A DNA stretch of 64,000 nt from Methylomicrobium sp035916875 (GTDB lineage: Bacteria; Pseudomonadota; Gammaproteobacteria; Methylococcales; Methylomonadaceae), in NCBI RefSeq assembly GCF_035916875.1, contig NZ_JAXUHN010000084.1, forward strand, positions 1 to 64,000, in the 5' to 3' direction. Of this stretch, positions 7,781 to 16,790 are shown piece after piece. Position numbers and translations under genes: made by a program. The notes below the pieces were generated by a model. It was not told the DNA's origin. It did no database searches and saw only the letters and a list, made by a program, of their open reading frames with translations. The number at the start of each line of letters is the position of its first letter. Position 1 is the first letter of the stretch.

Positions 7781-8626
7781 TCAGCGCGGTAAACCCTGCG
7801 CACGCTCTACCCAGCAATAACTTTCTTTATAACTCGCATACAGAAAGCGGTAACCCAATGCTTTCAGGCGTGAATTATCGCAGCGCTTGTTCATCGGCAC
7901 ATCGTCGCCGACTGGTTTGATGACAGGCGGAGGGCAATGCTGGCGTTCGGCCAGCCAGGAGACGACCTCCCACATCGGCGCGGGATCGTCGTCGCTGGCC
8001 AGATAACAACTATCCAGCGCCGCTCCGGCCAAACGTCGCGTGAAAAGAAACGCCAGGACTCCGACACAATCGTCCTGGTGAATCCGATTCGTGTAGTAAG
8101 GCGGTGTTTTTTGTATCGCGGGCTTAGCCGCCGCCAATCTGACCAAATGCCCGCGGCTCGGCCCGTAAATGCCGGAGAAGCGCACAACGATATTGTCTGG
8201 GTTCGCCGCCAGCACCTGCTTTTCTGCCTGTCTAATCAGTCGGCTGTTTTGATCATCCGGTTCAGCGTCGGACATTTCATCGACCCATTCGCCGCGCGAC
8301 TGTCCGTAAACGCTGGTCGATGAAACGAATAGCATCGGCACGCCGGAAAACCGCGCCAGCACGTTGTTCAAGCCGGTTTGGTAGACCTCGCGATAGATTT
8401 GCTCGTTGCGACCGTCGGCCGAGACGATGAAAAACGCTTGGTCGAAACCGGTTTCCAAACCCTGCAGCGTGTCGGCGTCGGCAATATCCCCAGCAATATA
8501 ATGTATCGCTTTGTCGGCAGCCGGCGGATGCCGTTTCAATCCGGTTACCCGATGCCCCTGCGCGGCCAGCTGATAACCCAACGTTGAACCGATTTCGCCA
8601 CAGCCTACGATCAAAATGTTAGCCAT
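7781..8626 (-). CDS. NAD-dependent epimerase/dehydratase family protein (YeeZ-like)
   Basis: The 281-residue protein is an extended short-chain dehydrogenase relative. The Rossmann motif is NILIVGCGEIGSTLGYQLA (residues 3-21), the IAGDIADADTL strand follows, and FVSSTSVYGQSRGEWVDE carries the Ser/Tyr part of the active site. The lysine usual in the YxxxK motif is not obvious, as is common in the YeeZ subgroup. It probably acts on a nucleotide sugar or related metabolite, but no substrate is known. It follows the YbgA-like gene with a 2-base gap, so the two are co-transcribed. Confidence 0.85.
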   Translation of the reverse strand: MANILIVGCGEIGSTLGYQLAAQGHRVTGLKRHPPAADKAIHYIAGDIADADTLQGLETGFDQAFFIVSADGRNEQIYREVYQTGLNNVLARFSGVPMLFVSSTSVYGQSRGEWVDEMSDAEPDDQNSRLIRQAEKQVLAANPDNIVVRFSGIYGPSRGHLVRLAAAKPAIQKTPPYYTNRIHQDDCVGVLAFLFTRRLAGAALDSCYLASDDDPAPMWEVVSWLAERQHCPPPVIKPVGDDVPMNKRCDNSRLKALGYRFLYASYKESYCWVERAQGLPR

Positions 8627-8628
8627 CG

Positions 8629-9564
8629 TTATAACTCGTTAATCAACCGCAATTCCTGCGGATAAGGCGACATGTAGTAAGACTCCTCGATGTAAGGGTC
8701 GGGGGTTTTGCGGAAATGGTGCTTCAGCAAGGTCAGCGGCACGATCAGCGGAATTTCGCCGCGCCGGTAGCGTTCGATCACCTCGACCATTTCGGACTTG
8801 TCGTCCGCGTTCAGTTCCTTTTTCAGATAGCCCTGGATATGCTGCAAGACATTCACATGCTGACTGCGGGTCGGCACATGCTTCAGCATTTTCATCAGAC
8901 GAGCGATATAGCGTTCGGCGACTTCGGCCAGGTTCTCCTGGCTCAGGTCGGCCAGCATTTGCCCGAGTTCGCGGTAATCGCCGTGGCTCATGATGATCAG
9001 CTTGTGGCGCGCATGGAAGCGGGTCAGGCTTGGCGCGCTGATGCCCTCGACGACCAGCTTCTTCCAACGGTAATAGACATAGACGCGCTGAATGAAATTT
9101 TCGCGCAGCCCCGGATCGCCGAGCCTGCCCTCCTCCTCGACCGGCAGCAAGGGATTCAAGTGCATCATCGCCTCGGCGAAAATGCCGACGCCTTCCGGCC
9201 GCGGCTGGACCCCGGTATAAACCTTCACGCGCTCCATGCCGCAGCTCGGCGAGCCTTTTTTCAGGATATAGCCGCATAACTCGGCATACCGGTCTTTAAG
9301 CTGATCCGCATAATCTCGCAAGCGCTCGGTCACGTCGCGCTCAGGGTCCTTGACGCCGACGCAGCGGATCTCGCCGTCAACCTTGACCAGATGCAAAATC
9401 GGCCTTGGCACGCCGAGCCCGATCGCGACTTCCGGACAAAACGGGTGAAACTCGAAATACTGCCCGAGCGTGCCGGTGATGTACGAATCGCGCTTATGAC
9501 CGCCGTCGAAACGCACTTCCTGGCCGAGCAGACAACTGCTGATGCCGATCGGGATTTTGTTCAT
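8629..9564 (-). CDS. YbgA-type DUF523-DUF1722 protein
   Basis: The 311-residue protein joins two domains: an N-terminal DUF523 region (about 1-150: GISSCLLGQEVRFDGGHKR, CPEVAIGLGVPRP, KKGSPSCGMERVKVY, with conserved cysteines that may bind metal) and a C-terminal DUF1722 region (about 190-305: LIIMSHGDYRELGQMLA, RRGEIPLIVPLTLLKHHF). In E. coli the homologue ybgA lies directly before the photolyase gene phr. Here phr lies just across a divergent gap, which supports a link to light or DNA-damage responses. The biochemical role is not established in what I can see. Confidence 0.88.
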   Translation of the reverse strand: MNKIPIGISSCLLGQEVRFDGGHKRDSYITGTLGQYFEFHPFCPEVAIGLGVPRPILHLVKVDGEIRCVGVKDPERDVTERLRDYADQLKDRYAELCGYILKKGSPSCGMERVKVYTGVQPRPEGVGIFAEAMMHLNPLLPVEEEGRLGDPGLRENFIQRVYVYYRWKKLVVEGISAPSLTRFHARHKLIIMSHGDYRELGQMLADLSQENLAEVAERYIARLMKMLKHVPTRSQHVNVLQHIQGYLKKELNADDKSEMVEVIERYRRGEIPLIVPLTLLKHHFRKTPDPYIEESYYMSPYPQELRLINEL

Positions 9565-9731
9565 TGCGAATACCGGTAAGTTGCAAACGGGAATTGTTCG
9601 GTTACATTGTGTTCGGGATATTATACGCTATGGAATTTCTTTGTCCGATTACGCTACCATAGCCGCTCGAAAAGGCGATTTGCCGGCACCAACACAGTTC
9701 CTCACTTCCTTTGTCCGAGCGAATATAACGC

Positions 9732-10181
9732 ATGAACATTATGCCACTCAAATTATTATTCTCCGTAGGATTGATCATCATGACGCTAAGCATGCCGACC
9801 GAAGCGAAAGCAGCCGCAATCACCCTGCCACTGTGTCCGAACCGCCCGAACTGCGTGTCGAGCCAGGCGGCGGACAACGATCATTTTATCGCGCCGTTCA
9901 AGATCAAGGGCAGACCGGAGGATGCCTTCGCGGCGCTCAAAAAGGCGCTGAGCGAACAAAGCCGCACGGTGATTACCGAAGCAGGCGACACGGCGCTGCA
10001 TGCGGAGGCGACCAGCCTGATTTTCCGCTTCGTCGATGATGTACACGCGATCCTCGACGCCGACGCCGGCGTGATCCAGATCCGTTCGGCCTCGCGTGTC
10101 GGCTACAGCGACCTCGGCGTGAACCGTCGGCGGGTCGAGGCCTTGCGCACGACACTGCAACAAGCCGGCGCGATCGAATAG
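9732..10181 (+). CDS. Exported DUF1499 protein
   Basis: The 149-residue product begins with a hydrophobic signal segment (about residues 5-28, ending EAKAAA), so it is probably periplasmic or membrane-bound. The rest is a DUF1499 domain: LPLCPNRPNCVSSQA with its conserved CPxxPNCVSS signature, then FRFVDDVHAILDADAGVIQIRSASRVGYSDLGVNRRRVEALR. The function of this family is unknown. It sits 12 bases upstream of phr on the same strand and probably shares its promoter. A second ATG three codons in is an alternative start. Confidence 0.85.
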   Translation: MNIMPLKLLFSVGLIIMTLSMPTEAKAAAITLPLCPNRPNCVSSQAADNDHFIAPFKIKGRPEDAFAALKKALSEQSRTVITEAGDTALHAEATSLIFRFVDDVHAILDADAGVIQIRSASRVGYSDLGVNRRRVEALRTTLQQAGAIE

Positions 10182-10193
10182 CCAAGCCGTTCG

Positions 10194-11591
10194 ATGCCCC
10201 GCCACCGGCTTTCGCTGCTCATCTTCCGGCGCGACCTTCGGCTCGAAGACAATTGCGGCCTGAACGCAGCGCTGCAGCTGTCAGAACGAGTGTTGCCCGG
10301 TTTCATCTTCGATCCCCGGCAAATCGAGCCGCATCCTTACCAGAGTCTGCCGGGCCTGCGCTTCATGCTGCAAGCACTCACCGACTTGCAGCAGCAATGT
10401 CTGGCGGCCGGCGGCGAACTCGCCTTTTTCCATGGCGGGCCCTGTGGGGTGATTCGGGAACTGTTCGCCAAACAGAAGATTGATGCGGTATTCATCAACC
10501 GCGACTACACGCCGTTTAGCCGCCGTCGCGACGACGAGATCGCAGAGACTTGCCGTGAACTCGGCATCGTCCTGCATGTGCTGCCGGATGCGCTGCTGAA
10601 CGAACCCGAAGACGCCGTCAAAAACGACGGCATGCCCTACAAGGTATTCACCGCCTTTTATCAAAAGGCGCGGCAGATTCCGGTCAAGTTGCCGTGCGCC
10701 TTGGCCGGATCGAACTTTATGAATCTCGATACCGGCGTGCCCCTCGAACAATGCGTTTTACCTGATCAGCAAGAGCAGAACATGATGCCTGGCGGCCGCA
10801 GTCATGCGCTGGCTTTACTGAATCAACTCGGCCGGCTCGCCGATTATCAACAATCGCGCGACTACCCTGCACTGGACACGACCAGCCGACTGTCGGCCTA
10901 TCTGAAATTCGGCTGTTGTTCGGTGCGCGAAGCGTATTATGCGATCTTGACTCAATTGGGCGGCGAACATCCATTACTGCGCCAGTTATATTGGCGCGAC
11001 TTTTTCACCCATATCGCCTATTATTTTCCGTTCGTGTTCGGGCGGGCTTTTGTGGAGAAATTCGAAGCTGTCGAATGGGATGATCATAGCGGCCGTTTCG
11101 AGGCCTGGTGCGAAGGCAGGACCGGTTTTCCGATCGTCGATGCCGGCATGCGCGAACTGAACGAAACCGGCTTCATGCATAACCGGGTCAGGATGATCGC
11201 CGCCTCGTTTCTGGTCAAGGACCTGCATATCGACTGGCGCTGGGGCGAGCGTTATTTTACGCGGCATCTGGTCGACTACGATCCCTGCGTGAATAACGGT
11301 AACTGGCAGTGGGCCGCTTCGACCGGCTGCGACGCCCAGCCTTATTTCAGGATCTTCAATCCCTGGACCCAGCAGCAGAAATTTGATCCGGACTGCCGCT
11401 ATATCACTCGCTGGCTGCCGGAACTTCGTGAATTTCCGGCCGAAAGGCTTCACCGCTGGGACAAAAAACACAGCGTTTGCGGCTATCCGGCTCCGATCGT
11501 CGACCATGCAACAGAGTGCCGCATCGCGAAGGCAAGATTTCTAAAGGCCTCTCAGGCGTCGAGAGGCCCAATAGGCGAGCAGGATGAGTGA
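10194..11591 (+). CDS. phr: Deoxyribodipyrimidine photolyase
   Basis: Class I cyclobutane-pyrimidine-dimer photolyases use blue light and FADH- to split UV dimers in DNA. The 465-residue length is usual. The N-terminal alpha/beta antenna domain begins HRLSLLIFRRDLRLEDN. The C-terminal FAD domain shows TSRLSAYLKFGCCSVREAYY, LYWRDFFTHIAYYFP, GMRELNETGFMHNRVRMIAASFLVKDLHIDWRWGERYF and NNGNWQWAASTGCDAQPYFRIFNP, the flavin- and lesion-contacting segments, with tryptophans for electron transfer. The last 51 bases overlap the convergent CPBP protease gene. DUF1499 lies just upstream and YbgA lies across the divergent promoter. Confidence 0.95.
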   Translation: MPRHRLSLLIFRRDLRLEDNCGLNAALQLSERVLPGFIFDPRQIEPHPYQSLPGLRFMLQALTDLQQQCLAAGGELAFFHGGPCGVIRELFAKQKIDAVFINRDYTPFSRRRDDEIAETCRELGIVLHVLPDALLNEPEDAVKNDGMPYKVFTAFYQKARQIPVKLPCALAGSNFMNLDTGVPLEQCVLPDQQEQNMMPGGRSHALALLNQLGRLADYQQSRDYPALDTTSRLSAYLKFGCCSVREAYYAILTQLGGEHPLLRQLYWRDFFTHIAYYFPFVFGRAFVEKFEAVEWDDHSGRFEAWCEGRTGFPIVDAGMRELNETGFMHNRVRMIAASFLVKDLHIDWRWGERYFTRHLVDYDPCVNNGNWQWAASTGCDAQPYFRIFNPWTQQQKFDPDCRYITRWLPELREFPAERLHRWDKKHSVCGYPAPIVDHATECRIAKARFLKASQASRGPIGEQDE

Positions 11592-12419
11592 CAACCAGCC
11601 GGCGACCAGCCAGCCGATCACGCCGTCATAATGGCCGACCAAAAAGCCGCAAGCCGAGTTCAAATCGGCGCTGAACAAGAATTTATTCATCTTGATCTGC
11701 CAGACCCAGCCCGTGTGGCAGCCGATGCACAAGCCCAGATTGTGGGGTGCGCGCGTCCTGATGATGCCTAAAAAAATGCCGACTACCAGCAAGGACAGCC
11801 AGTCCGAAAAATTGAGCGGATTGAAAAGATTGCCGAAGGCTTCGAAGAGCAATATAAAGCCGCTCGACCAGGCCACCTGAGCGCTCGGAATCTGTGAATG
11901 GCTGTGCAGGAAATGCAGCGAGGTGTAATAAAGGGCGCTGACTAGAACCGCAGCACAGAGCGGCATTTTTCTACGCATGGAGGCGATCAGCAAGCCGCGA
12001 AATAGCGGCTCTTCGATCAACGCTATCAGCAGCGCCAACAGCAAGGTCAGGGCCGCCTTCTCGGCGAGCAACATGACCGTCCAGTGCTTGGCCTGATCGA
12101 GGCTACGGATGCCCAGTTGAAACTCGACCCACAGCACCGGCAACAAGGTCAGCAAGCCGAGCGCGAATCCCAGAGGAATCTGCTTGAGTAATTTTTTCCC
12201 GGAGGCAAAACCCAAATCGGACCGGTTGATCCCGAGCCAGCGCATCGCCGGAAAAATGCTCAGCACCAGAAAGAACAACGTGGTTTTCGAGATGACTTTG
12301 GATAAAGTAAAGCGCTCGCCGGCGAACTGGATCAGAAAATAGCCTAGCACACAGGCCAGCAGCGAAAGAGCCAGCAATACCGCCAGTGGAACGAGCGCAT
12401 AGCCAATGCGCTTCAGCAT
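11541..12419 (-). CDS. CPBP-family intramembrane metalloprotease
   Basis: The 292-residue protein (ATG at 12419, MLKRIGYALVP) has about seven or eight hydrophobic segments. It carries the CPBP (Abi/Rce1-like) active-site set: IEEPLFRGLL (two glutamates and arginine), then a histidine in SLHFLHSH and another in IGCHTGW. Such enzymes cut substrates within or near the membrane; bacterial roles range from bacteriocin self-immunity to protein maturation. Its start overlaps the end of rsmE by 7 bases, so it is the last gene of the metK-side operon. Its 3' end overlaps phr tail-to-tail. Confidence 0.87.
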   Translation of the reverse strand: MLKRIGYALVPLAVLLALSLLACVLGYFLIQFAGERFTLSKVISKTTLFFLVLSIFPAMRWLGINRSDLGFASGKKLLKQIPLGFALGLLTLLPVLWVEFQLGIRSLDQAKHWTVMLLAEKAALTLLLALLIALIEEPLFRGLLIASMRRKMPLCAAVLVSALYYTSLHFLHSHSQIPSAQVAWSSGFILLFEAFGNLFNPLNFSDWLSLLVVGIFLGIIRTRAPHNLGLCIGCHTGWVWQIKMNKFLFSADLNSACGFLVGHYDGVIGWLVAGWLSLILLAYWASRRLRGL

Positions 12420-13165
12420 CCTTTCGAAACGCCGCGGAAATCCCCCCACAGCATCTGCACCGCGGACAAAGCCGCCAGCGAAGCCGTTTCGGTACGCAGT
12501 ATCCTGCCACCAAGCCTTACCGGAATGAAGCCGGCGGCCTTCGCGGCCTCCCGCTCATGATCGGCAAAGCCGCCTTCGGGGCCGGTCAACAACGTCACCT
12601 CCATGTTTTCCGGCTGCAAGTCGGCCAGTGTGACTTCCGCATAAGGGTCCAGGAACAGTTTCAGCCCCTGCTGCTCGCCGACCCATTGATGCAGCCGGGT
12701 GATCGGCGACAATTCGGGCAATACACTCCGTCCGCTCTGCTCGGCCGCATGCTGGATGATGCGCTGCCAATGCGTGAAACGCTGGATGCGCTTGTCGCCC
12801 TTCAACTGCACCAGACAGCGCTCGGTCTCGATCGGCGTTATTTGATTCACGCCGAGTTCGACGGCCTTCTGCACCGACAGGTCCATCCGGTCGCCGCGCG
12901 CCATGCCGAGCCCGAGACAGATCGTCAGCGGCGATTCGACATCGCGCGGCTGCCGTTGTTCGAGCGCGACCGCCACCCGGTTCCGGCTGACTTCGAGCAG
13001 CACCGACAAGAAATCGGCGCCCGAGCCGTCGAACAGCACGATCTTGTCGTCCTTCGCAAGCCGCAAGACGGTTCTGACATAATGCGCGCTGTCATCGTCG
13101 AGTTCGATGTGCTGTCCGCAGTTTAACGGTTCGGAAACATAGAGTCGGGATATTCGCATCGCCAT
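12413..13165 (-). CDS. rsmE: 16S rRNA (uracil1498-N3)-methyltransferase RsmE
   Basis: RsmE methylates N3 of U1498 in the decoding region of 16S rRNA. The 250-residue protein has an N-terminal PUA-like RNA-binding part (HYVRTVLRLAKDDKIVLFDG) and a C-terminal SPOUT knot (LLTGPEGGF, then LGGRILRTETASLAALSAVQML, which binds SAM). Two ATG starts (13165 and 13159) lie 6 bases apart; either is possible. It lies between metF and the CPBP protease gene in a minus-strand run whose upstream genes make SAM, its methyl donor. Confidence 0.94.
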   Translation of the reverse strand: MAMRISRLYVSEPLNCGQHIELDDDSAHYVRTVLRLAKDDKIVLFDGSGADFLSVLLEVSRNRVAVALEQRQPRDVESPLTICLGLGMARGDRMDLSVQKAVELGVNQITPIETERCLVQLKGDKRIQRFTHWQRIIQHAAEQSGRSVLPELSPITRLHQWVGEQQGLKLFLDPYAEVTLADLQPENMEVTLLTGPEGGFADHEREAAKAAGFIPVRLGGRILRTETASLAALSAVQMLWGDFRGVSKGC

Positions 13166-13227
13166 GAAATAGGGCTGGACAACGGTTCGGCCAGTCAGGC
13201 GCGCCGCTCCTCACGGGGCGGGGCAGA

Positions 13228-14085
13228 TTATTGCTGAGGCCAGATTTGCAGGTTTTCGAGAATCGCGAGCGTCGGCCCCGACTGATTCATCGTATAGAAA
13301 TGCAAGCCTGGCGCGTCCTGCTCGAGCAGTTTCTGGCACAACTCGGTCACCACATCCCGCCCGAAGGCCTGGATCGAGGCACGGTCGTCGCCGAGACACT
13401 CGAGGCGTTTGCGCAGCCAGCGCGGAATGTCCGCCCCGCACATTTCGGAGAAACGGAACAACTGCGAATACTGCGTGATCGGCATGATGCCCGGCACGAT
13501 CGGAATCTCGATGCCGTTTTGCTCGCAGCGGTCGCGGAAATAAAAATACGCTTCGGCGTTGTAAAAATATTGCGTGATCGCGGCATTCGCCCCCGCATCG
13601 ACCTTACGCTTGAAATTCACGAAATCGACATTGGCATTCAGCGCTTGCGGATGCACTTCCGGGTAGGCCGCGACATGAATTTCGAAGGTATCGCCGGTTT
13701 CCTTGCGGATGAACTCGACCAGTTCGTTCGCATAGCGGAACTCGCCGGCCGACAACATGCCGGACGGCAAATCGCCTCTCAACGCGACGATCTTGCTGAT
13801 GCCCTTGGCCTGATAATCATTCAGAATCGTGCGAATATTGTCCCTGGTCGAAGCGACGCAAGACAGATGCGGCGCGGCCGCAATGCCCTTGGCCTGGATT
13901 TCGACAACCGTCTCGAAGGTCTTCTCGCGCGTCGAACCGCCAGCGCCGAAGGTGACCGAAAAAAAGCCGGGATTCAGCCGGGCGAGCTTTTCGTGAACGA
14001 CCTTCAGGCTTGCCGCGCCCTCTTCGGTTTTCGGCGGGTAAAACTCAAAACTTAATACCTTCGGATGCGTATAGCGTGGTTTCAT
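13228..14085 (-). CDS. metF: 5,10-methylenetetrahydrofolate reductase
   Basis: MetF reduces 5,10-methylene-THF to 5-methyl-THF with NADH and FAD and supplies the methyl group for methionine. The 285-residue TIM-barrel protein shows the family landmarks: SFEFYPPKTEEG, SVTFGAGGSTREKTFETV, VALRGDLPSG and the AAITQYFYNAEAYFYF flavin-binding segment, then VPGIMPITQYSQLFRFSEMCG. It follows ahcY by about 70 bases. That gap contains GGGTTGCC / GGTAACCC, a weak repeat-like hairpin near 14105-14127. The neighbours metK and ahcY complete most of the activated-methyl cycle. Confidence 0.96.
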   Translation of the reverse strand: MKPRYTHPKVLSFEFYPPKTEEGAASLKVVHEKLARLNPGFFSVTFGAGGSTREKTFETVVEIQAKGIAAAPHLSCVASTRDNIRTILNDYQAKGISKIVALRGDLPSGMLSAGEFRYANELVEFIRKETGDTFEIHVAAYPEVHPQALNANVDFVNFKRKVDAGANAAITQYFYNAEAYFYFRDRCEQNGIEIPIVPGIMPITQYSQLFRFSEMCGADIPRWLRKRLECLGDDRASIQAFGRDVVTELCQKLLEQDAPGLHFYTMNQSGPTLAILENLQIWPQQ

Positions 14086-14154
14086 TCGATGCGCCTAGGC
14101 CGAGACGGGTTACCGAACATAGGGCAACCCAGCCTACAGTTGAGTGAGGATAAA

Positions 14155-15444
14155 TCAATACCGGTAATATTCGGCCTTGTACGGACCTTCGACCGGCACA
14201 TTGATGTAGCGCGCCTGTTCCTCGGTCAAGCGGGTCAGGTGCACGCCGATCTGCGCCAGATGCAGGCTCGCGACTTTTTCATCCAGTTTCTTCGGCAGCA
14301 CGTAAACCTTGTTTTCATACTGCTCTGCGTGCTTCCACAGTTCGATCTGCGCCAATACCTGGTTGCAGAACGAATTGGACATCACGAAGCTCGGATGGCC
14401 GGTCGCGCAGCCGAGATTAACCAGACGGCCTTCGGCCAACACGATCAAGCGTTTACCATCCGGGAAGATCACATGATCGACTTGCGGCTTGATGTTTTCC
14501 CAGGTGTATTGGCGCAGCGAGGCAATGTCGATTTCGGAATCGAAATGGCCGATGTTGCAGACGATCGCCTGATTTTTCATCGCCAGCATGTGCGCGTGTG
14601 TGACCACATTCACGTTACCGGTCGCGGTTACGAAAATATTCGCGTGTGGCGCTGCCTCTTCCATCGTGACGACGCGGTAGCCTTCCATTGCGGCCTGCAA
14701 GGCGCAGATCGGGTCGATTTCTGTAATCCAGACTGTCGCGCCGAGACCGCGCAGCGACTGGGCGCAGCCTTTGCCGACATCACCGTAACCGCAGACGACT
14801 GCGATCTTGCCTGCAACCATCACGTCTGTCGCGCGCTTGATACCGTCAACCAGGGATTCGCGGCAACCATACAGGTTGTCGAACTTGGACTTGGTTACCG
14901 AATCGTTTACGTTGAAGGCAGGCACTTTCAGTGTTCCTTTCGCGACCCGTTCGTGCAGACGCAAGACGCCAGTCGTGGTTTCCTCGGACAAGCCTTTGAC
15001 GCCATCCATCAATTCGGGATATTTTTCATGCATCATCAAAGTCAGGTCGCCGCCGTCGTCGAGAATCATGTTCGGGCGCCAGCCGTTCGGGCCTTCGATC
15101 GTCTGCTCGATGCACCAGTCAAATTCGGCTTCGTTCTCGCCCTTCCAGGCAAATACCGGGATGCCGGCCGCGGCGATCGCGGAAGCGGCATGATCCTGCG
15201 TCGAAAAGATGTTGCAGGACGACCAGCGCACTTCGGCGCCTAGCGCGGTCAGCGTTTCGATCAGTACCGCGGTTTGAATCGTCATGTGCAGACAACCGGC
15301 GATACGCGCGCCCTTCAGCGGCTGCTCGGCGCCGTACTCGGTGCGCAGAGCCATCAGGCCCGGCATTTCGGTTTCGGCGATATTAATTTCCTTGCGGCCC
15401 CAGTCAGCGAGTCCGATATCGGCGACTTTGTAATCTTGACTCAT
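14155..15444 (-). CDS. ahcY: Adenosylhomocysteinase
   Basis: AhcY splits S-adenosylhomocysteine into adenosine and homocysteine and so relieves inhibition of methyltransferases. The 429-residue length fits the bacterial enzyme. Landmarks are IAGCLHMTIQTAVLIETL near the start, the NAD-binding motif GYGDVGKGCAQSLRGLGATVWITEIDP, NIGHFDSEID, and the C-terminal KLDEKVASLHLAQIGVHLTRLTEEQARYINVPVEGPYKAEYYRY. It starts 26 bases after metK, which leaves no room for the SAH riboswitch found before ahcY in some proteobacteria. Confidence 0.97.
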   Translation of the reverse strand: MSQDYKVADIGLADWGRKEINIAETEMPGLMALRTEYGAEQPLKGARIAGCLHMTIQTAVLIETLTALGAEVRWSSCNIFSTQDHAASAIAAAGIPVFAWKGENEAEFDWCIEQTIEGPNGWRPNMILDDGGDLTLMMHEKYPELMDGVKGLSEETTTGVLRLHERVAKGTLKVPAFNVNDSVTKSKFDNLYGCRESLVDGIKRATDVMVAGKIAVVCGYGDVGKGCAQSLRGLGATVWITEIDPICALQAAMEGYRVVTMEEAAPHANIFVTATGNVNVVTHAHMLAMKNQAIVCNIGHFDSEIDIASLRQYTWENIKPQVDHVIFPDGKRLIVLAEGRLVNLGCATGHPSFVMSNSFCNQVLAQIELWKHAEQYENKVYVLPKKLDEKVASLHLAQIGVHLTRLTEEQARYINVPVEGPYKAEYYRY

Positions 15445-15470
15445 TTTTTCGCTCCGTTCCTGTGCTGTTG

Positions 15471-16631
15471 TTAAATTCCGGCCGCATCGAGCAAAGCCTC
15501 GATCTTGTCGGTTCTTTCCCAGGTAAAGGTATCTTCTGTGCGTCCGAAATGGCCGTAAGCCGCGGTCGGCTGATAGATCGGCTGCAACAGATCCAGCATC
15601 GCAATCAGGCCTTTCGGTCTCAGATCGAAAATCGAGCGGACTATTTCCACCAGGCGGTCTTCGCTGATCTTGCCGGTGCCGAAGGTTTCGATCGTGATTG
15701 AAGTCGGCTCGGCCACGCCGATCGCATAAGACACCTGAATCTCGCAGCGCTCCGCGAGCCCCGCCGCGACGATGTTTTTCGCAACATAGCGCGCCATGTA
15801 GGCCGCCGAACGGTCGACCTTGGAAGGGTCCTTGCCGGAAAACGCGCCGCCGCCGTGACGCGCCATGCCGCCGTAGCTGTCGACGATGATCTTGCGTCCG
15901 GTCAGACCGCAGTCGCCGACCGGGCCGCCGATCACGAATTGGCCGGTCGGGTTGATGAAAAATTTGGTGTCCTTATGGATCCATTCCTTCGGCAGCACTG
16001 GCAGGATGATTTCGTCCATCACCGCTTCATGCAAGGCTTTGTTGCTGATTTCCGGCGAATGCTGGGTCGATAAAACGACCGCGTCGATCGCTACCGGTTT
16101 GTGGTTTTCATAGCGGAAAGTGATCTGGCTTTTCGCGTCCGGACGCAGCCAAGGCAAGGTCTTGTTCTTGCGCACTTCGGCCTGGCGCTTGACCAACAGA
16201 TGCGAATACTGGATCGGCGCCGGCATCAGCACGTCGGTTTCGTTCGACGCATAGCCGAACATTAGACCTTGGTCGCCGGCGCCCTGTTCATGGTTTTGGG
16301 CTTCATCGACACCCATCGCGATGTCCGACGACTGCTTGCCGATCGCGTTCAGGACGGCGCAGCTATGACCGTCGAAACCGATGTCGCCGTGATCATAGCC
16401 GATATCGCAAACGGTCTTGCGCACCAGTTCTTCCAGATCGACCCAAGCATTGGTCGTGATCTCGCCGGCGATGATCACCATGCCGGTTTTTACCATCGTC
16501 TCGCAGGCGACGCGTGATCTGGGATCCTGCGCCAACAGCGCATCCAATACCGCATCGGAAATTTGATCCGCGACCTTGTCCGGATGCCCTTCCGAAACCG
16601 ATTCCGAGGTAAAAATGAAATTGTTGCTCAT
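15471..16631 (-). CDS. metK: S-adenosylmethionine synthetase
   Basis: MetK makes SAM from methionine and ATP. The 386-residue protein is full length. It has SESVSEGHPDKVADQISDAVLDALL at the N-terminus, the GAGDQGLMFGYASNET loop, and GGGAFSGKDPSKVDRSAAYMARY, all methionine-, ATP- or metal-binding segments of the family. It heads metK-ahcY-metF-rsmE-CPBP on the minus strand. A strong hairpin terminator and a tRNA gene separate it from rpoD upstream, so its own promoter must lie within about 40 bases of its start or be partly read-through. Confidence 0.97.
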   Translation of the reverse strand: MSNNFIFTSESVSEGHPDKVADQISDAVLDALLAQDPRSRVACETMVKTGMVIIAGEITTNAWVDLEELVRKTVCDIGYDHGDIGFDGHSCAVLNAIGKQSSDIAMGVDEAQNHEQGAGDQGLMFGYASNETDVLMPAPIQYSHLLVKRQAEVRKNKTLPWLRPDAKSQITFRYENHKPVAIDAVVLSTQHSPEISNKALHEAVMDEIILPVLPKEWIHKDTKFFINPTGQFVIGGPVGDCGLTGRKIIVDSYGGMARHGGGAFSGKDPSKVDRSAAYMARYVAKNIVAAGLAERCEIQVSYAIGVAEPTSITIETFGTGKISEDRLVEIVRSIFDLRPKGLIAMLDLLQPIYQPTAAYGHFGRTEDTFTWERTDKIEALLDAAGI

Positions 16632-16670
16632 AGAAGTGCCTATTAAAAAATGATATAAAGCCTGATACGC

Positions 16671-16695
16671 AAAAAGGCTGCAAGGCAGCCTTTTT
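16671..16695 (-). terminator. Rho-independent terminator after tRNA-Ile2
   Basis: The perfect 11-bp stem AAAAAGGCTGC (16671-16681) / GCAGCCTTTTT (16685-16695) has a 3-base loop and T-runs on both strands. It lies 7 bases past the 3' end of the tRNA and 39 bases before metK, so it should end the rpoD/tRNA transcript. Confidence 0.85.
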
Positions 16696-16702
16696 AATGA
16701 TT

Positions 16703-16779
16703 TGGTGGGCCCTGTAGGACTTGAACCTACGACCTGCCGATTATGAGTCGGACGCTCTAACCAACTGAGCTAAGGGCCC
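16703..16779 (-). tRNA. ileX: tRNA-Ile2 (anticodon CAT, lysidine type)
   Basis: The 77-base cloverleaf on the minus strand has acceptor GGGCCCT pairing with AGGGCCC, an encoded CCA end, a D-arm (GCTC...GAGC), a 7-base anticodon loop CTCATAA and a T-arm with GGTTCAAGTCC. CAT could read Met, but the acceptor and overall sequence match the minor isoleucine tRNA, not elongator or initiator Met tRNA. TilS would convert the wobble C to lysidine so that it reads AUA. It lies 11 bases downstream of the rpoD stop. Confidence 0.9.
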
Positions 16780-16790
16780 TTGCCTGGTCT

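Noticed and set aside
14086..15470. SAH or SAM riboswitch near ahcY/metF
   Set aside because: The metK-ahcY gap is only 26 bases, and the ahcY-metF gap shows only a weak repeat-like hairpin.
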